Positions 8,584 to 17,507 are shown, counted from the stretch's first letter. The stretch: 64,000 nt of DNA from CAIXLI01 sp964587125 (GCA_964587125.1 CAZPKC010000010.1:24712-88711), one strand, 5' to 3'. Program-made: numbers and translations. The notes: a model not told the origin generated them from the sequence alone.

Positions 8584-8904
8584 ATGAGTCAGAAAAAGTC
8601 CTTCTCGACGTCCGGGGATCAAGTCAAGATCGTCCGCATCTCGCGCGACAAGAGCCTCAATCATCTCCCGCCGCCCAACACGTTGCGCTGGGTTGTGCGC
8701 CGCAAGGCGCAAGTCGTCTCGGCCGTGCGCAACGGCCTTCTGTCCTTCACCGAAGCGTGCCAACGCTATCGGCTGTCGGAGGAAGAGTTCCAATCGTGGA
8801 TCAATTTGCTCGATCATCACGGCGTGCGGGGCCTGAGGGCCACGCGCATGCAGGAATATCGTCCTGCGGAAGAGCGCCGTTCGGCTGAAGCCGTCGCGGA
8901 GTAA
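8584..8904 (+). CDS. sciP: DUF1153 protein, SciP-type CtrA regulator
   Basis: 106 residues with the diagnostic core LPPPNTLRWVVRRKAQVV and the helix-turn-helix FTEACQRYRLSEEEFQSW (about residues 57-75). In Caulobacter SciP binds DNA and CtrA and blocks transcription of CtrA-activated genes in G1. The ATG follows GGGAGTCC at about eight bases; this contains a GAGTC, a possible CcrM methylation site. A strong terminator follows. Family certain; cell-cycle role inferred from relatives. Confidence 0.92.
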   Translation: MSQKKSFSTSGDQVKIVRISRDKSLNHLPPPNTLRWVVRRKAQVVSAVRNGLLSFTEACQRYRLSEEEFQSWINLLDHHGVRGLRATRMQEYRPAEERRSAEAVAE

Positions 8905-8931
8905 TACCAAAAACCCGAGTCAGAGGATCGG

Positions 8932-8965
8932 GGGAGCGGGGAAATCGCCATTCCCGCTCCCTTTT
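8932..8965. terminator. Rho-independent terminator after sciP
   Basis: GGGAGCGGG (8932-8940) pairs with CCCGCTCCC (8953-8961), followed by TTTT on the plus strand. It lies between sciP and the convergent hypothetical gene. Confidence 0.85.
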
Positions 8966-8966
8966 A

Positions 8967-9380
8967 TCAGCTCCCCATGCTATTTTTCATTCCATCGTGC
9001 GCGGGAGCATCTTCCCCCGGTCGTAAGCATTGGTACATCGCAAGAGCATCATTCGCGCGCCGAACTTCTTCTTGCGACAACACTCCGGCTTTTTCCTTGG
9101 ACTTAATTTGATTTTCAATCTGTTCCTTAGTGAGGGGGCCAAGGAAAGTCTCGAGATAAATGAGTTTGTCTTTGTCGCACGAGCCATGCCAGGAAACAAA
9201 ACCGTCCTTTTCATCTTTTTTTTCCGTTATAGCTGTGCCGCGGAAAACCGAGCCGTCTTCTGCGTTACAAACAAGGAAGTATTTTTGTTTCTGTCCGGGG
9301 ACAAGGCCGGAATCCAAAGGAGCATACTTGCTTACATAAGCCGGATCGTACTTAACCCAAACTTTTTTCCCGTTCGTCAT
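8967..9380 (-). CDS. Hypothetical protein
   Basis: 137 residues from the ATG at 9380, with AAGGA seven bases upstream; the upstream ATG at 9395 has no such site. The protein is soluble and charged, with Tyr/Lys-rich N-terminal strands (VWVKYDPAYVSKYAPLD), two mid-protein Cys and a helical C-terminal third (KEQIENQIKSKEKAGVL). No family recognised. The motif CTGAAAGTATT lies about 100 bases upstream on the same strand. Confidence 0.6.
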   Translation of the reverse strand: MTNGKKVWVKYDPAYVSKYAPLDSGLVPGQKQKYFLVCNAEDGSVFRGTAITEKKDEKDGFVSWHGSCDKDKLIYLETFLGPLTKEQIENQIKSKEKAGVLSQEEVRRANDALAMYQCLRPGEDAPAHDGMKNSMGS

Positions 9381-9477
9381 AATTTTATCCTTCAAAATAT
9401 TGGTGATTAACTCAATATAAAACGCGAAGATATAATAACATTTGGGCGCGGCGCAAAAAACCTGAATATAAGGTTAA

Positions 9478-9488
9478 AATACTTTCAG
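9478..9488 (-). promoter_or_regulatory. CTGAAAGTATT motif upstream of gene 8967-9380
   Basis: On the minus strand the bases read CTGAAAGTATTTTAACC, about 98 bases before the ATG at 9380. The 11-mer CTGAAAGTATT is identical to that upstream of the genes at 43534, 45151 and 51802 (minus), all in the same orientation relative to their gene. Confidence 0.5.
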
Positions 9489-9503
9489 CGCCTCTTTTTG
9501 TTG

Positions 9504-11183
9504 TTAAACCCTCACCACATGCACGTCCGTCACGGGCTTTTTCCCGTGGATTTCGTTGACGGCGCGCCGGACGGCCAGCGTAACCGCGTGGCGCACGGCG
9601 GCATCGTCGATGCGCGCCGATTTGGGCATCGCTTCGACGGTATCGTGAGCCAAAGCCGCCAGATTGCCTTGTAGTGCGTCCCCGTTGCCGCCTTCCGCGA
9701 TTCCCATCAGCGTCACTTGCGGTTCGTGCGCGACTTTTCCCCCGGCGTCCATGACAAGCGTGACGACGACCGCGCCATTGATGCCCATTTTCTTTCTGTC
9801 CTTGGAAACGGACGTGTCGAGGCGGCGCAGAGTCTTGCCGTCCAAGCCCCAGCGCCCGACGGGCACTTCGGCTACGACTTCATGCACGCCCGGGCCAAGG
9901 CGGATGATCTGGCCGTTTTGGGGAATTATCGTGTGCGCGACGCCGCAGGCTTCCGCGATACGTACGTGTTCATTTTGGTGCCGCGCTTCGCCGTGAACCG
10001 GCAAAACCAAAGGCGGCTTCGTCCATTCGTACAACCGCGTCAATTCTTCCTGCGCCGGATGCCCCGAAACGTGAACGGGCTCTTCGTTCGGCGTAATGAG
10101 TTTAAGGCCTTTGGCGATCAGGTTGTTTTGCAACCGCGCGATGTCTTTTTCGTTTCCCGGAATTTCGCGCGAGGAGAAAATTATCGTGTCGCCTTCGTCC
10201 AAATCGACTTCAGGGTGGTCTTCGACGGCGATGCGGCATAAAGCCGCGCGGGGTTCCCCTTGGCATCCCGTCGCGATAATCACGATTTTATCGCGCGGCG
10301 ACAGCATTGCTTCGTTTTCGCTTAAAAAATTGTCGAATTCCGGCAACAGGCCGCATTCGTCCGCGATTTCCGCGTTGCGCCACAAAGAACGCCCGACAAG
10401 CGTCACATAACGGCCCGCGCGCTTGGCGGCTTCCGCGATCGACTTCAAGCGTGCGATGTTGCTGGCGAAACAAGTCACGACAATGCGCTTTTTGATTTTC
10501 GGAAACAGCCGGATAAGTTCGTTTTGCACATCGCGTTCCGATCCCGAATGCCCTGCGACCAAAGCGTTCGTCGAATCGCCGACGACAGCTAAAAGCCCCT
10601 TCGCACCCAGTTCCTTTAGCTTCGCCTCGTCGGTCGTCGGGCCTATGACGGGATCGGGGTCGAATTTCCAGTCGCCGGTATGCAAAACCGTTCCGTGCTT
10701 CGTGGTCAACGCAAGCATCTGCGATTCGGGGATGGAATGGGTGACGGGAATGAACTCAACCTTGAACGGGCCGATCTCGAACGCGCCGCCCGAAGGAACT
10801 TCGCGGACAATCCCCGTGGATGCCAAATCCGCGTAACCCAACTTGTTGCGGATCAGCGAGCCGGTGAATTTGGTGGTGTAAACGGGGCACTTCAGTTGCG
10901 GCCACAAAAGGCCGATGGCGCCGATATGATCCTCATGCCCGTGCGTGACGACAATGCCGAGCAAATCGTCGCAGCGTTCGGCGATAAAGGAAATATCGGG
11001 CGTGATGACGTCGATGCCGGGCGTCGTCTCGTCTCCGAAAGTCACGCCGCAATCGACGATCAGCCATTTCCCCGCCGTTCCGTAGAGAGAAAGATTCATT
11101 CCGATTTCGCCCGAACCGCCCAAAGGCAAAAACCACAACGCGTCGTCGGGCGGACGATGCGGGTGTTTATGCGAATTATTCAT
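9504..11183 (-). CDS. rnj: Ribonuclease J
   Basis: 559 residues, normal for RNase J, an exo- and endoribonuclease of the metallo-beta-lactamase/beta-CASP group used in rRNA maturation and mRNA decay. The metal-binding HGHEDH is at residues 81-86, a further metal Asp/His region at VLHTGDWKFDPDP, and beta-CASP motifs include HVSGHPAQEEL and LPVHGEARH. The C-terminal domain is present. Together with rppH it supplies a 5'-end-dependent decay route in this organism. Confidence 0.95.
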   Translation of the reverse strand: MNNSHKHPHRPPDDALWFLPLGGSGEIGMNLSLYGTAGKWLIVDCGVTFGDETTPGIDVITPDISFIAERCDDLLGIVVTHGHEDHIGAIGLLWPQLKCPVYTTKFTGSLIRNKLGYADLASTGIVREVPSGGAFEIGPFKVEFIPVTHSIPESQMLALTTKHGTVLHTGDWKFDPDPVIGPTTDEAKLKELGAKGLLAVVGDSTNALVAGHSGSERDVQNELIRLFPKIKKRIVVTCFASNIARLKSIAEAAKRAGRYVTLVGRSLWRNAEIADECGLLPEFDNFLSENEAMLSPRDKIVIIATGCQGEPRAALCRIAVEDHPEVDLDEGDTIIFSSREIPGNEKDIARLQNNLIAKGLKLITPNEEPVHVSGHPAQEELTRLYEWTKPPLVLPVHGEARHQNEHVRIAEACGVAHTIIPQNGQIIRLGPGVHEVVAEVPVGRWGLDGKTLRRLDTSVSKDRKKMGINGAVVVTLVMDAGGKVAHEPQVTLMGIAEGGNGDALQGNLAALAHDTVEAMPKSARIDDAAVRHAVTLAVRRAVNEIHGKKPVTDVHVVRV

Positions 11184-11243
11184 ATATTAAAGCCTGTTCC
11201 TTGTTCGAAGGACGGTAGCTATAAACTTTTTCGGGCCAAAGGT

Positions 11244-11801
11244 CTAATTTTTATCCGCGGATTTATGAATATCGATCGTTTTCTCGCCCGCTTGCCATTC
11301 GCAAGGGCAAAGCTCGTCCGTTTGAAGGGCGTCGAGGACGCGCAAGACCTCCTTAACGTTTCTTCCCACGCTCATATCGGTCATCATCGCAAAACGAACG
11401 ACATTTGTCGGATCGACGATAAACGTCGCGCGCTGGGCGACGCCGTCATTCGGATCGACGATGCCGAGCGCCTGGCTCAACTCGCGCCGGATGTCGGACA
11501 TGATGGGAAAGGGCAGGTTCTTCAGAAGTTTGTTCTGTTGCTTCCACGCCAGATGCACAAACTCGCTATCGACGCTGAATCCAAGCACTTCCGCGCCGCG
11601 CGTCTGAAATTCGCCGTTCTGCCTTCCGAATTCCGCGATTTCCGTGGGGCAGACGAAAGTAAAATCCTTCGGCCACGAAAAAACAACCAGCCACTTGTCC
11701 TCATAAGTGTCGCGCGAAATCTCGGTGAAAGCCTTGTCGATATCGGACGACACAACCGCCTTCAGCTCGAACGGCGGAAAAGTTTGGCCAACGCTAATCA
11801 T
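11244..11801 (-). CDS. ahpC: Peroxiredoxin, AhpC/Prx1 type
   Basis: 185 residues. Thiol peroxidase for hydrogen peroxide and organic peroxides. The peroxidatic Cys51 sits in FTFVCPTEI and the C terminus has a CPCEW motif with resolving Cys. It is transcribed divergently from an OxyR-like regulator, which fits peroxide induction. No ahpD or ahpF partner is adjacent, so the electron donor is unknown. The ATG overlaps the stop codon of a possible 36-codon upstream frame. Confidence 0.92.
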   Translation of the reverse strand: MISVGQTFPPFELKAVVSSDIDKAFTEISRDTYEDKWLVVFSWPKDFTFVCPTEIAEFGRQNGEFQTRGAEVLGFSVDSEFVHLAWKQQNKLLKNLPFPIMSDIRRELSQALGIVDPNDGVAQRATFIVDPTNVVRFAMMTDMSVGRNVKEVLRVLDALQTDELCPCEWQAGEKTIDIHKSADKN

Positions 11802-11904
11802 GATACACCCCCCTTTTCTTTGTTTGCCTTGCGGCGAGAGGGGGCTTCTTCATGCAAGAAAGCGTCGCGACGATAACCCAATGATTTCTGATCTCGTTCA
11901 TCAT
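11794..11904 (-). CDS. Possible 36-codon leader ORF overlapping the ahpC start
   Basis: On the minus strand ATGATGAACGAG begins 5-10 bases after a purine-rich GGAAAGGGGGTGG. It encodes MMNEIRNHWVIVATLSCMKK and about 16 more residues, and ends TATCATGATTAG, so its stop overlaps the first codons of ahpC. The arrangement suggests translational coupling or a regulatory leader; a chance open frame is also possible. Confidence 0.3.
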   Translation of the reverse strand: MMNEIRNHWVIVATLSCMKKPPLAARQTKKRGVYHD

Positions 11905-11970
11905 CGCCACCCCCTTTCCTTCATCTTTGAATTCTAAGCCAGCATCAATTATAAGTATAATCTATTGTTT

Positions 11971-11996
11971 TTATTATAACGATAGATTATATCTAT
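11971..11996. promoter_or_regulatory. OxyR operator between ahpC and oxyR
   Basis: ATAG (11982-11985), seven bases and CTAT (11993-11996) form a perfect inner pair of the OxyR consensus ATAG-N7-CTAT-N7-ATAG-N7-CTAT. One step upstream (N7) is TTAT (11971-11974), three of four matches. The site ends five bases before the oxyR ATG, which suggests autorepression of oxyR and activation of ahpC. Confidence 0.7.
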
Positions 11997-11999
11997 GAT

Positions 12000-12881
12000 A
12001 TGAATCTGCGCGACCTTCATTACGTTCAGGCCTTGGCCGAAACCCTTAACTTTAAAGCCGCCGCCGACAGTTGCCACGTCAGCCAGCCGACGCTCTCCAT
12101 GCAAATCAAGAAGATGGAGGATACGTTGGGCGTCCGGCTGTTCGAGCGCTCGAACAAAAGCGTCATCTTGACAGCGCCGGGCCTTCGCATCGTCGACATG
12201 GTGCGGCGCATCGTGCAGGACGAAAAAAATATCCGGAAAATCGCCTTGGCCTTGCGCGATCCGGGGGCGGGCGAATTCAGGCTCGGCGCTTTTCCGACGC
12301 TGGCTTCCTACGTTTTTCCGTCCTATGTCCCCGCGCTTCTTAAAGCTTTTCCCAAGATGAATCTTCTGCTGATCGAGGAAAAAACGGAGGCGCTTCTGGA
12401 AAAACTGATTTCCGGGAAAATCGACGCCGCTTTGCTGGCGCTTCCGATCGAAGATGCTCATTTGGAGACAAAGCATCTGTTCGACGATCCATTTTTTCTT
12501 GCCGTGGGCCGCGACCATCCGTTTGCGCGCAAAAAAAGCGCGACCGTCGCCGATCTGGGGGGCCATAAGCTTCTTCTTCTGAACGAAGGCCATTGTCTGC
12601 GCGATCAAGCCTTGGCGGTATGCCATGCCCACGGCGCAAGGGAGGAAAAAAGCTTCCGCGCCACAAGCCTCGAAACGCTTCGCTTGATGGTGCAGGCGCC
12701 GCACAGCGGATTCATGACGCTGATGCCCGCCGTCGCCTTGTCCGCGCGAGACAAATTGCGCTGCATTCCTTTCAAGGGGCAAGGCCCGTCACGCCGCATC
12801 GGCCTTGTGTGGCGCAAAACGGACGCGCGCGCGGACACGATCGGCAAAATGACGAAAATCCTGATCGCCGCGAGAAAATAA
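12000..12881 (+). CDS. oxyR: Hydrogen-peroxide-sensing LysR regulator OxyR
   Basis: 293 residues. N-terminal LysR helix-turn-helix (about residues 18-45: FKAAADSCHVSQPTLSMQIK) and substrate-binding-type sensor domain. The redox cysteines are in GHCLRDQALAVC and fall at residues 199 and 208, the same numbers as the E. coli disulfide pair. It is divergent from ahpC with an OxyR-type operator right before its start. Regulon beyond ahpC cannot be told. Confidence 0.93.
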   Translation: MNLRDLHYVQALAETLNFKAAADSCHVSQPTLSMQIKKMEDTLGVRLFERSNKSVILTAPGLRIVDMVRRIVQDEKNIRKIALALRDPGAGEFRLGAFPTLASYVFPSYVPALLKAFPKMNLLLIEEKTEALLEKLISGKIDAALLALPIEDAHLETKHLFDDPFFLAVGRDHPFARKKSATVADLGGHKLLLLNEGHCLRDQALAVCHAHGAREEKSFRATSLETLRLMVQAPHSGFMTLMPAVALSARDKLRCIPFKGQGPSRRIGLVWRKTDARADTIGKMTKILIAARK

Positions 12882-12888
12882 GCGCGGA

Positions 12889-13869
12889 TTATCTTAATCC
12901 GTAAAACCGGTAGAACTGCAATCCCTGTTCCATGGCGGCCATGCGGCGCGCCCATGTCGTAATGCGTTTTTCGATGGATTTGCATGTGGCCGGATCCGGT
13001 TTGACGCCCGACGCCATAAATCTGGCGAAGCGGATCATCCCTTCTTTCACTTCTTTTTTGTAAATTTTCGTCTGGTCGTCGTGAACGCGCAGCGGAATCC
13101 CCGCTTTGGCCCAAAGCTCGGCCATTTCGACAAGGCTCAGAGGCGCGGCGTCTTTTTCGAACGCGCGCCAGGCGAGGATCGCGGGCATATTTTGCGATTC
13201 CGGATTGACGATAAAATCGGTGAAAGAAACCTGCGCTTGAGGCTTGCAGCAGGCGACGATCGACGTGATAAACTTTTTCTTATCCGGAACGCGGTAAATC
13301 GTTTCGCGCGCGACGACGCAATCGTACTTATGCGGTTCGACCAGATTCATGGGATCGTAAGCCGTGATCGCGACATGCTTGGCGGTTCCCGCTTTGACCG
13401 AAAGAGCCATGCCGCGCGCGGCGATTTCGGGATCGGGTTCGCGCCCGCTGATATATAGCTTAAACTCATGAGTCGTTTTGCTCATCCGCGCGCCCAGACC
13501 GGCGGCGAGATCGAGCATGCTCATGTCCTTATTAAGGCTCAAAGGCTTGATGAGAAGATCGGTCAAATAGTCGTCGGCAGGGGTCACATGGCCGTCGCCC
13601 CACATTTTTTCCGAAATTTCGCCGGGGGCGGCGTGCCAAAGATTGCTTGATGCGCTCGCGGCTTTGGCGGAAGACGCCTCGTTTTTTGCCCGAGACGGCA
13701 TGGGTGCTTTTACGGTCTTTTCCCGCGGCGCGGGCTTTTCCCAATTACCGTCTTTCCAAAAATCCTCTGCGACGCCGATAAGTTCGCGCCGGAAAACAGC
13801 CCACGCCCGCCGCGCTTTCGGAACGGAAAGCGCCGGAGCTTGGTTTTCTGCTAACGAGGATTGAGACAT
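12889..13869 (-). CDS. Class I SAM-dependent methyltransferase-like protein
   Basis: 326 residues. The N-terminal ~110 residues are polar and low-complexity (KAASASS). A Rossmann-type methyltransferase core follows: motif I MLDLAAGLGARMS (about 117-130), an acidic loop at GREPDPEIAARG and YDCVVARETIYRVPDKKKF. The C terminus is helical. Substrate unknown. The first base triplets of its 3' end overlap a small perfect stem (12885-12901) shared with the oxyR 3' end. The start at 13869 lacks a clear ribosome binding site. Confidence 0.65.
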   Translation of the reverse strand: MSQSSLAENQAPALSVPKARRAWAVFRRELIGVAEDFWKDGNWEKPAPREKTVKAPMPSRAKNEASSAKAASASSNLWHAAPGEISEKMWGDGHVTPADDYLTDLLIKPLSLNKDMSMLDLAAGLGARMSKTTHEFKLYISGREPDPEIAARGMALSVKAGTAKHVAITAYDPMNLVEPHKYDCVVARETIYRVPDKKKFITSIVACCKPQAQVSFTDFIVNPESQNMPAILAWRAFEKDAAPLSLVEMAELWAKAGIPLRVHDDQTKIYKKEVKEGMIRFARFMASGVKPDPATCKSIEKRITTWARRMAAMEQGLQFYRFYGLR

Positions 13870-13950
13870 AACAGGGGTCGGAAAAAGGAGAGAAGTCCTA
13901 CCCTAGCACAAAAAATATGGTTAAAAAGCCCCCCATTTTATACCAGATGA

Positions 13951-14110
13951 CCCATGAAATCCGATATGCAGAGCGACGTCACTCGCTCTGCGGTGCGCTT
14001 ATATCCGTTTAAAACGCCTTTATTTTGCTCTGCGCTCCCCGCAACAAAAAGGGCTCGCCTTCGCTCGCGAACGCTCGTGACCCAAGCGAGTCACTGCAAG
14101 CGCCGGTTGG
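13951..14110. repeat. Intergenic palindromic repeat cluster related to the copy A/B element
   Basis: GCAGAGCGA (13968-13976) pairs with TCGCTCTGC (13983-13991) around a six-base loop. On the minus strand, GTTGCGGGGAGC (14045-14034) and GCAGAGCA (14033-14026) are exact matches to two blocks of the in-frame element at 7991-8052, but adjacent instead of 18 bases apart, as if the central hairpin were lost. The region also has several GCGAACGCTCG-like short inverted words. No gene is visible between 13870 and 14124. Confidence 0.5.
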
Positions 14111-14124
14111 TATTACATACACAC

Positions 14125-14748
14125 TTACGCGTTTCCTCCCGTATTCGACAGCATCGCGGGGCTGATGCCGATTTTGGCCATGGCGCGCTCCCATTTGGAA
14201 TCGAGATTTCTGTCGAATAGAAGCTCTTCGTCCATTCCGACCGTCAGCCAGCCGTTATTCTTCAATTCTTCCTCAAGCTGCCCTTCGCCCCATCCGGCGT
14301 AACCCAAGAGCATCAACACGCGGACGGGACCTTTGCCGCGCGCGATATCCTCTATGATCTCGACGGTTGCAGTCACGGCGACGGCGTCGTCGATCCGCGT
14401 CGTTCCCTCGCGCAGGTAGTCGCTCGAATGCAGGACAAACCCCCGCCCCATTTCGACGGGCCCCCCGAATTGCACGGGAATATCGGGAAGATTCGGCGGA
14501 ACCTCAACATTCAATTGTTCGAGAAGCATCGGAAAATCAGCGTCGCCGAACAGGCGGTTAATGACAAGCCCCATCGCGCCGCTTGGCCCGTGCGAGCAAA
14601 TATAGACGACCGAGCGGACAAAGCGCGGATCGCCCATTCCGGGCATGGCGACCAGCATTTGCCCGGTTAACCAATGGGGCGTTGCCGGAGGGTCTGTTTT
14701 GTCGGCCCTTCCTCCAAGCTTTTTTATATGCGAAAGTATTTCCTTCAT
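14125..14748 (-). CDS. yqgE: YqgE/AlgH family protein (DUF179)
   Basis: 207 residues with family signatures LTGQMLVAMPGMGDPRF, VYICSHGPSGAMGLVINR, FGGPVEMGRGFVLH and LLGYAGWGEGQLEEEL. YqgE proteins are small cytoplasmic proteins of unknown biochemical role; AlgH affects alginate synthesis in Pseudomonas. It is divergent from dsbD, a neighbour pair common in alphaproteobacteria. Confidence 0.93.
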   Translation of the reverse strand: MKEILSHIKKLGGRADKTDPPATPHWLTGQMLVAMPGMGDPRFVRSVVYICSHGPSGAMGLVINRLFGDADFPMLLEQLNVEVPPNLPDIPVQFGGPVEMGRGFVLHSSDYLREGTTRIDDAVAVTATVEIIEDIARGKGPVRVLMLLGYAGWGEGQLEEELKNNGWLTVGMDEELLFDRNLDSKWERAMAKIGISPAMLSNTGGNA

Positions 14749-14846
14749 GATCTTTCTTTGTGCATTCCCTCTTGCCTATTCTCTCTCAACTTGCGACTCT
14801 TTGGTAGCCTAATCTATAGTCTTAAGCGCTCCCATCGGTGAATATC

Positions 14847-16916
14847 ATGTTCCGAATTTTTCTTGCTCTGATCCTCTTTTTTCTTCCCGCCCAAGCCTTT
14901 GCCTTGGCCGTGGACTGGAAAGAAGACGATGCCGTCGCCGTTCGCCTGATTTCCGGCGTTACAGCCGTAGGAAACGACGCCGTCATTCCGCTGGGACTGG
15001 AAATGAAGCTGAAGGAGGGCTGGCATACGTACTGGCGCTCGCCCGGACAGGCGGGATTGCCTCCGCAGCTCGATTGGAGCCAGAGTCAGACGGACGCGGG
15101 AAATCTCCAATCTGCGGCTTTACTTTATCCCGCGCCGCGCCGTTACACCCTTTATGGGCTGGAAACGATCGGCTACCGCAATCACGTGGTCTTCCCTATC
15201 GACGCGACGCTGCGTCAGGCGGGAAAAGCTCTTGACGCGGACGTTTCGATCGATTTTCTGGTTTGCTCTTCGACGTGCGTTCCCAAGCATTTCGATTTGG
15301 CGCTTGCCGTCCCTGCAGGCGCATCCGTTGCTTCCGCCGAAGCCGCCTTGCTTCGTCAGGCGCGCGATCAACTGCCGACCGATTCCGAAGAATCGGGCCT
15401 TCTTTTGAAAGGCGTTACCGGCGACGGTGAAAGCCTGATTTTTGCCGTCTCATCGCGCGATCCAATTGCAGCGCCGGATATCTTCATCGAAGACGACCAA
15501 AACATAGGGTTTAGCGCGCCGGAAGTTAACATCGATCCAACGGGCTTTGCGGCAACGCTCAAAGTCAGGCCAGTCGACACGCTTCCCGAAGGCCAAACGC
15601 TGGCCAAGCTTCCTTTGACGCTGACGATCGTCAACGACGATCATGCGACGGAAATTAAAACCGTGACGCCCGAAACTTTATCTCCTCCTCCCGCGGTCGT
15701 TCCGCAAGGCCCCTGTTTCAGGCTTATTTTGCTTTTCGCCCTGATCGGAGGATTCATTCTTAATCTAATGCCCTGCGTGCTTCCCGTTTTGTCGCTGAAA
15801 ATCGTCAGCGTCATCGGCCACGGAGGGGGCGAGGAAGGCAAGGTGCGGCAAAGCTTTCTTGTCACCGCCGCGGGGATCGTTTTTTCCTTTCTCGTTCTGG
15901 CTTGCGTCATGGCCGCGCTGAAGCGTCTGGAAATGACGCTAGGGTGGGGCGTGCAGTTCCAGCAGCCGACATTCCTGATGTTTCTTATCCTGTTGCTGAC
16001 GTTCTTCGCCGCCAATTTGTGGGGTTTGTTCGAAATTTCCCTGCCGCGCTTTTTGGCCGACAGAATTGACAACGCCTACCATCCCAAGCTGGCGGGGGAT
16101 TTTGCAACCGGCGCTTTCGCCACCTTGTTGGCGACGCCCTGTTCCGCGCCGTTTCTCGGAACGGCGGTCGGGTTTGCCCTTGCGGCCGGAACCAAGGAAA
16201 TAATCGCCGTTTTCGCCGCGTTGGGGTTTGGCATGGCGCTGCCCTATTTTATGGTCGCTTTGTATCCGCGCGCCGCTACGTGTTTGCCCAAGCCAGGAGC
16301 GTGGATGATCGTTTTGCGCCGGATATTGGGCGTGGTTCTTGCGGTTACCGCTTTCTGGCTCGTTTGGGTGATAGCGGCGCAGATAACGGTTCCCATCGCG
16401 GAAGCCTTTGCCCAGATGATGATCGCACTGACGCTTATTCTGGCTTTAAAAAAGAGGGGAATATCTCCCAAACTGACGACGGCGGGTATCCTGATCGTTT
16501 GCCTTTCGGCCTTAACGATGGGGCTTGCCGGGGAGGGGCGCCCGAAAACGGGCGCATTCATCGATCGGATGTGGATGGAATATAATCCGGCGTCGCTCCG
16601 CGCGGATATTGCGGAAGGCAAAACCGTCTTTCTCGATGTGACCGCCGATTGGTGCCTGACGTGCAAGGCGAACAAAAGCTTTGCCTTGTCTTCCGAAGAA
16701 ATTGTCCAGCGCTTGTTTCATAGCGATGTCGTGGCGATGCAGGCTAATTGGACCAATCCAGATGCGTCCGTGAGCGAGCTTTTGCATAAATACGGACGGT
16801 ACGGCATTCCCTTTAACATCGTCTTTGGGCCAAAAGCGCCCGAAGGAATCGTCTTGCCGGAACTTCTGACCTCGGCGCGCGTCCTCAAAGCTTTGAATGA
16901 CGCTTCAGGTTCGTAG
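14847..16916 (+). CDS. dsbD: Protein-disulfide reductase of the DsbD/ScsB family
   Basis: About 689 residues. It carries electrons from cytoplasmic thioredoxin across the inner membrane to periplasmic thiols. Signal peptide MFRIFLALILFFLPAQAFA; N-terminal periplasmic domain with a CSSTC motif (about residue 140); membrane domain with paired Cys in NLMPCVLPVLSLK and LATPCSAPFLG; C-terminal thioredoxin domain with WCLTC. I prefer the ATG at 14847 (GGTGA five bases upstream) over the GTG at 14838. A TATAGT at 14814 may be its -10. Confidence 0.92.
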   Translation: MFRIFLALILFFLPAQAFALAVDWKEDDAVAVRLISGVTAVGNDAVIPLGLEMKLKEGWHTYWRSPGQAGLPPQLDWSQSQTDAGNLQSAALLYPAPRRYTLYGLETIGYRNHVVFPIDATLRQAGKALDADVSIDFLVCSSTCVPKHFDLALAVPAGASVASAEAALLRQARDQLPTDSEESGLLLKGVTGDGESLIFAVSSRDPIAAPDIFIEDDQNIGFSAPEVNIDPTGFAATLKVRPVDTLPEGQTLAKLPLTLTIVNDDHATEIKTVTPETLSPPPAVVPQGPCFRLILLFALIGGFILNLMPCVLPVLSLKIVSVIGHGGGEEGKVRQSFLVTAAGIVFSFLVLACVMAALKRLEMTLGWGVQFQQPTFLMFLILLLTFFAANLWGLFEISLPRFLADRIDNAYHPKLAGDFATGAFATLLATPCSAPFLGTAVGFALAAGTKEIIAVFAALGFGMALPYFMVALYPRAATCLPKPGAWMIVLRRILGVVLAVTAFWLVWVIAAQITVPIAEAFAQMMIALTLILALKKRGISPKLTTAGILIVCLSALTMGLAGEGRPKTGAFIDRMWMEYNPASLRADIAEGKTVFLDVTADWCLTCKANKSFALSSEEIVQRLFHSDVVAMQANWTNPDASVSELLHKYGRYGIPFNIVFGPKAPEGIVLPELLTSARVLKALNDASGS

Positions 16917-16918
16917 GC

Positions 16919-17461
16919 TTATAATATTTTGAAAACGAGCGCCAAGCGGGAATGCGTCGTCGTTCCGCAAGAAGATTCGGTCCGGACAACTTGTTCGGCG
17001 GCGGGAGAAGGATAAACGACGCTCCACGTTGCATCCTGATCCGATTGGGCCTCGACCGAAAGAAGGCCGAGTTCCGAGGGATGCAATCCCAAAAAATACA
17101 AAGCGATGCGGCGGCAATCCTGCGAAGGAAGGTCGGTTTCGACGCGCACGGCCCCGCCCTGTGCGGCCGTCGCGCGGATATCGCCTCCCCAAGGATTGAC
17201 GGGTTTTGTCGTTGCGGAGATTTGCCCAAGCCGGACCATGACGGCCCAGGCATCCTCGCCGGAATTGAGGGAAAACGTCTTTTGCTCGCCCGCGAACGAG
17301 CGTATCATCCTGACGAACGACAGGATTTGCGTGGTCGCTTTGGCAAAGCGCATATTTTCGAATACGGACGCTGCGGACAAAGCAAAAGCCCCCAGAAGGA
17401 TAAGAACGATGGGGACGAGAACGAAGGCGTAAATCTGCGAACGGTTTTTCCGCGAGGGCAT
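16919..17461 (-). CDS. Membrane-anchored type IV pilin-like protein
   Basis: 180 residues with a short basic N terminus (MPSRKNRSQ) and one N-terminal hydrophobic helix (IYAFVLVPIVLILLGAFALS), then a helix and a globular domain containing VNPWGGDIRATAAQGGAVRV, a pattern typical of PilS-like pilin cores. Two Cys near 115 and 163 could form a disulfide. There is no classical prepilin cleavage motif and no pilus gene nearby, so the role is open. It faces rsmA head to head, with 46 bases between starts. Confidence 0.5.
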   Translation of the reverse strand: MPSRKNRSQIYAFVLVPIVLILLGAFALSAASVFENMRFAKATTQILSFVRMIRSFAGEQKTFSLNSGEDAWAVMVRLGQISATTKPVNPWGGDIRATAAQGGAVRVETDLPSQDCRRIALYFLGLHPSELGLLSVEAQSDQDATWSVVYPSPAAEQVVRTESSCGTTTHSRLALVFKIL

Positions 17462-17507
17462 GGAACGAAAAGGTAGTTACAGAACCTTCGCAACTCAAGA
17501 GTTATTT

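Noticed and set aside
10680..11876. Long open frame antisense to RNase J and peroxiredoxin genes
   Set aside because: GC-rich genes leave long open frames on the opposite strand; this one has no ribosome binding site or family match and covers two well-supported genes.
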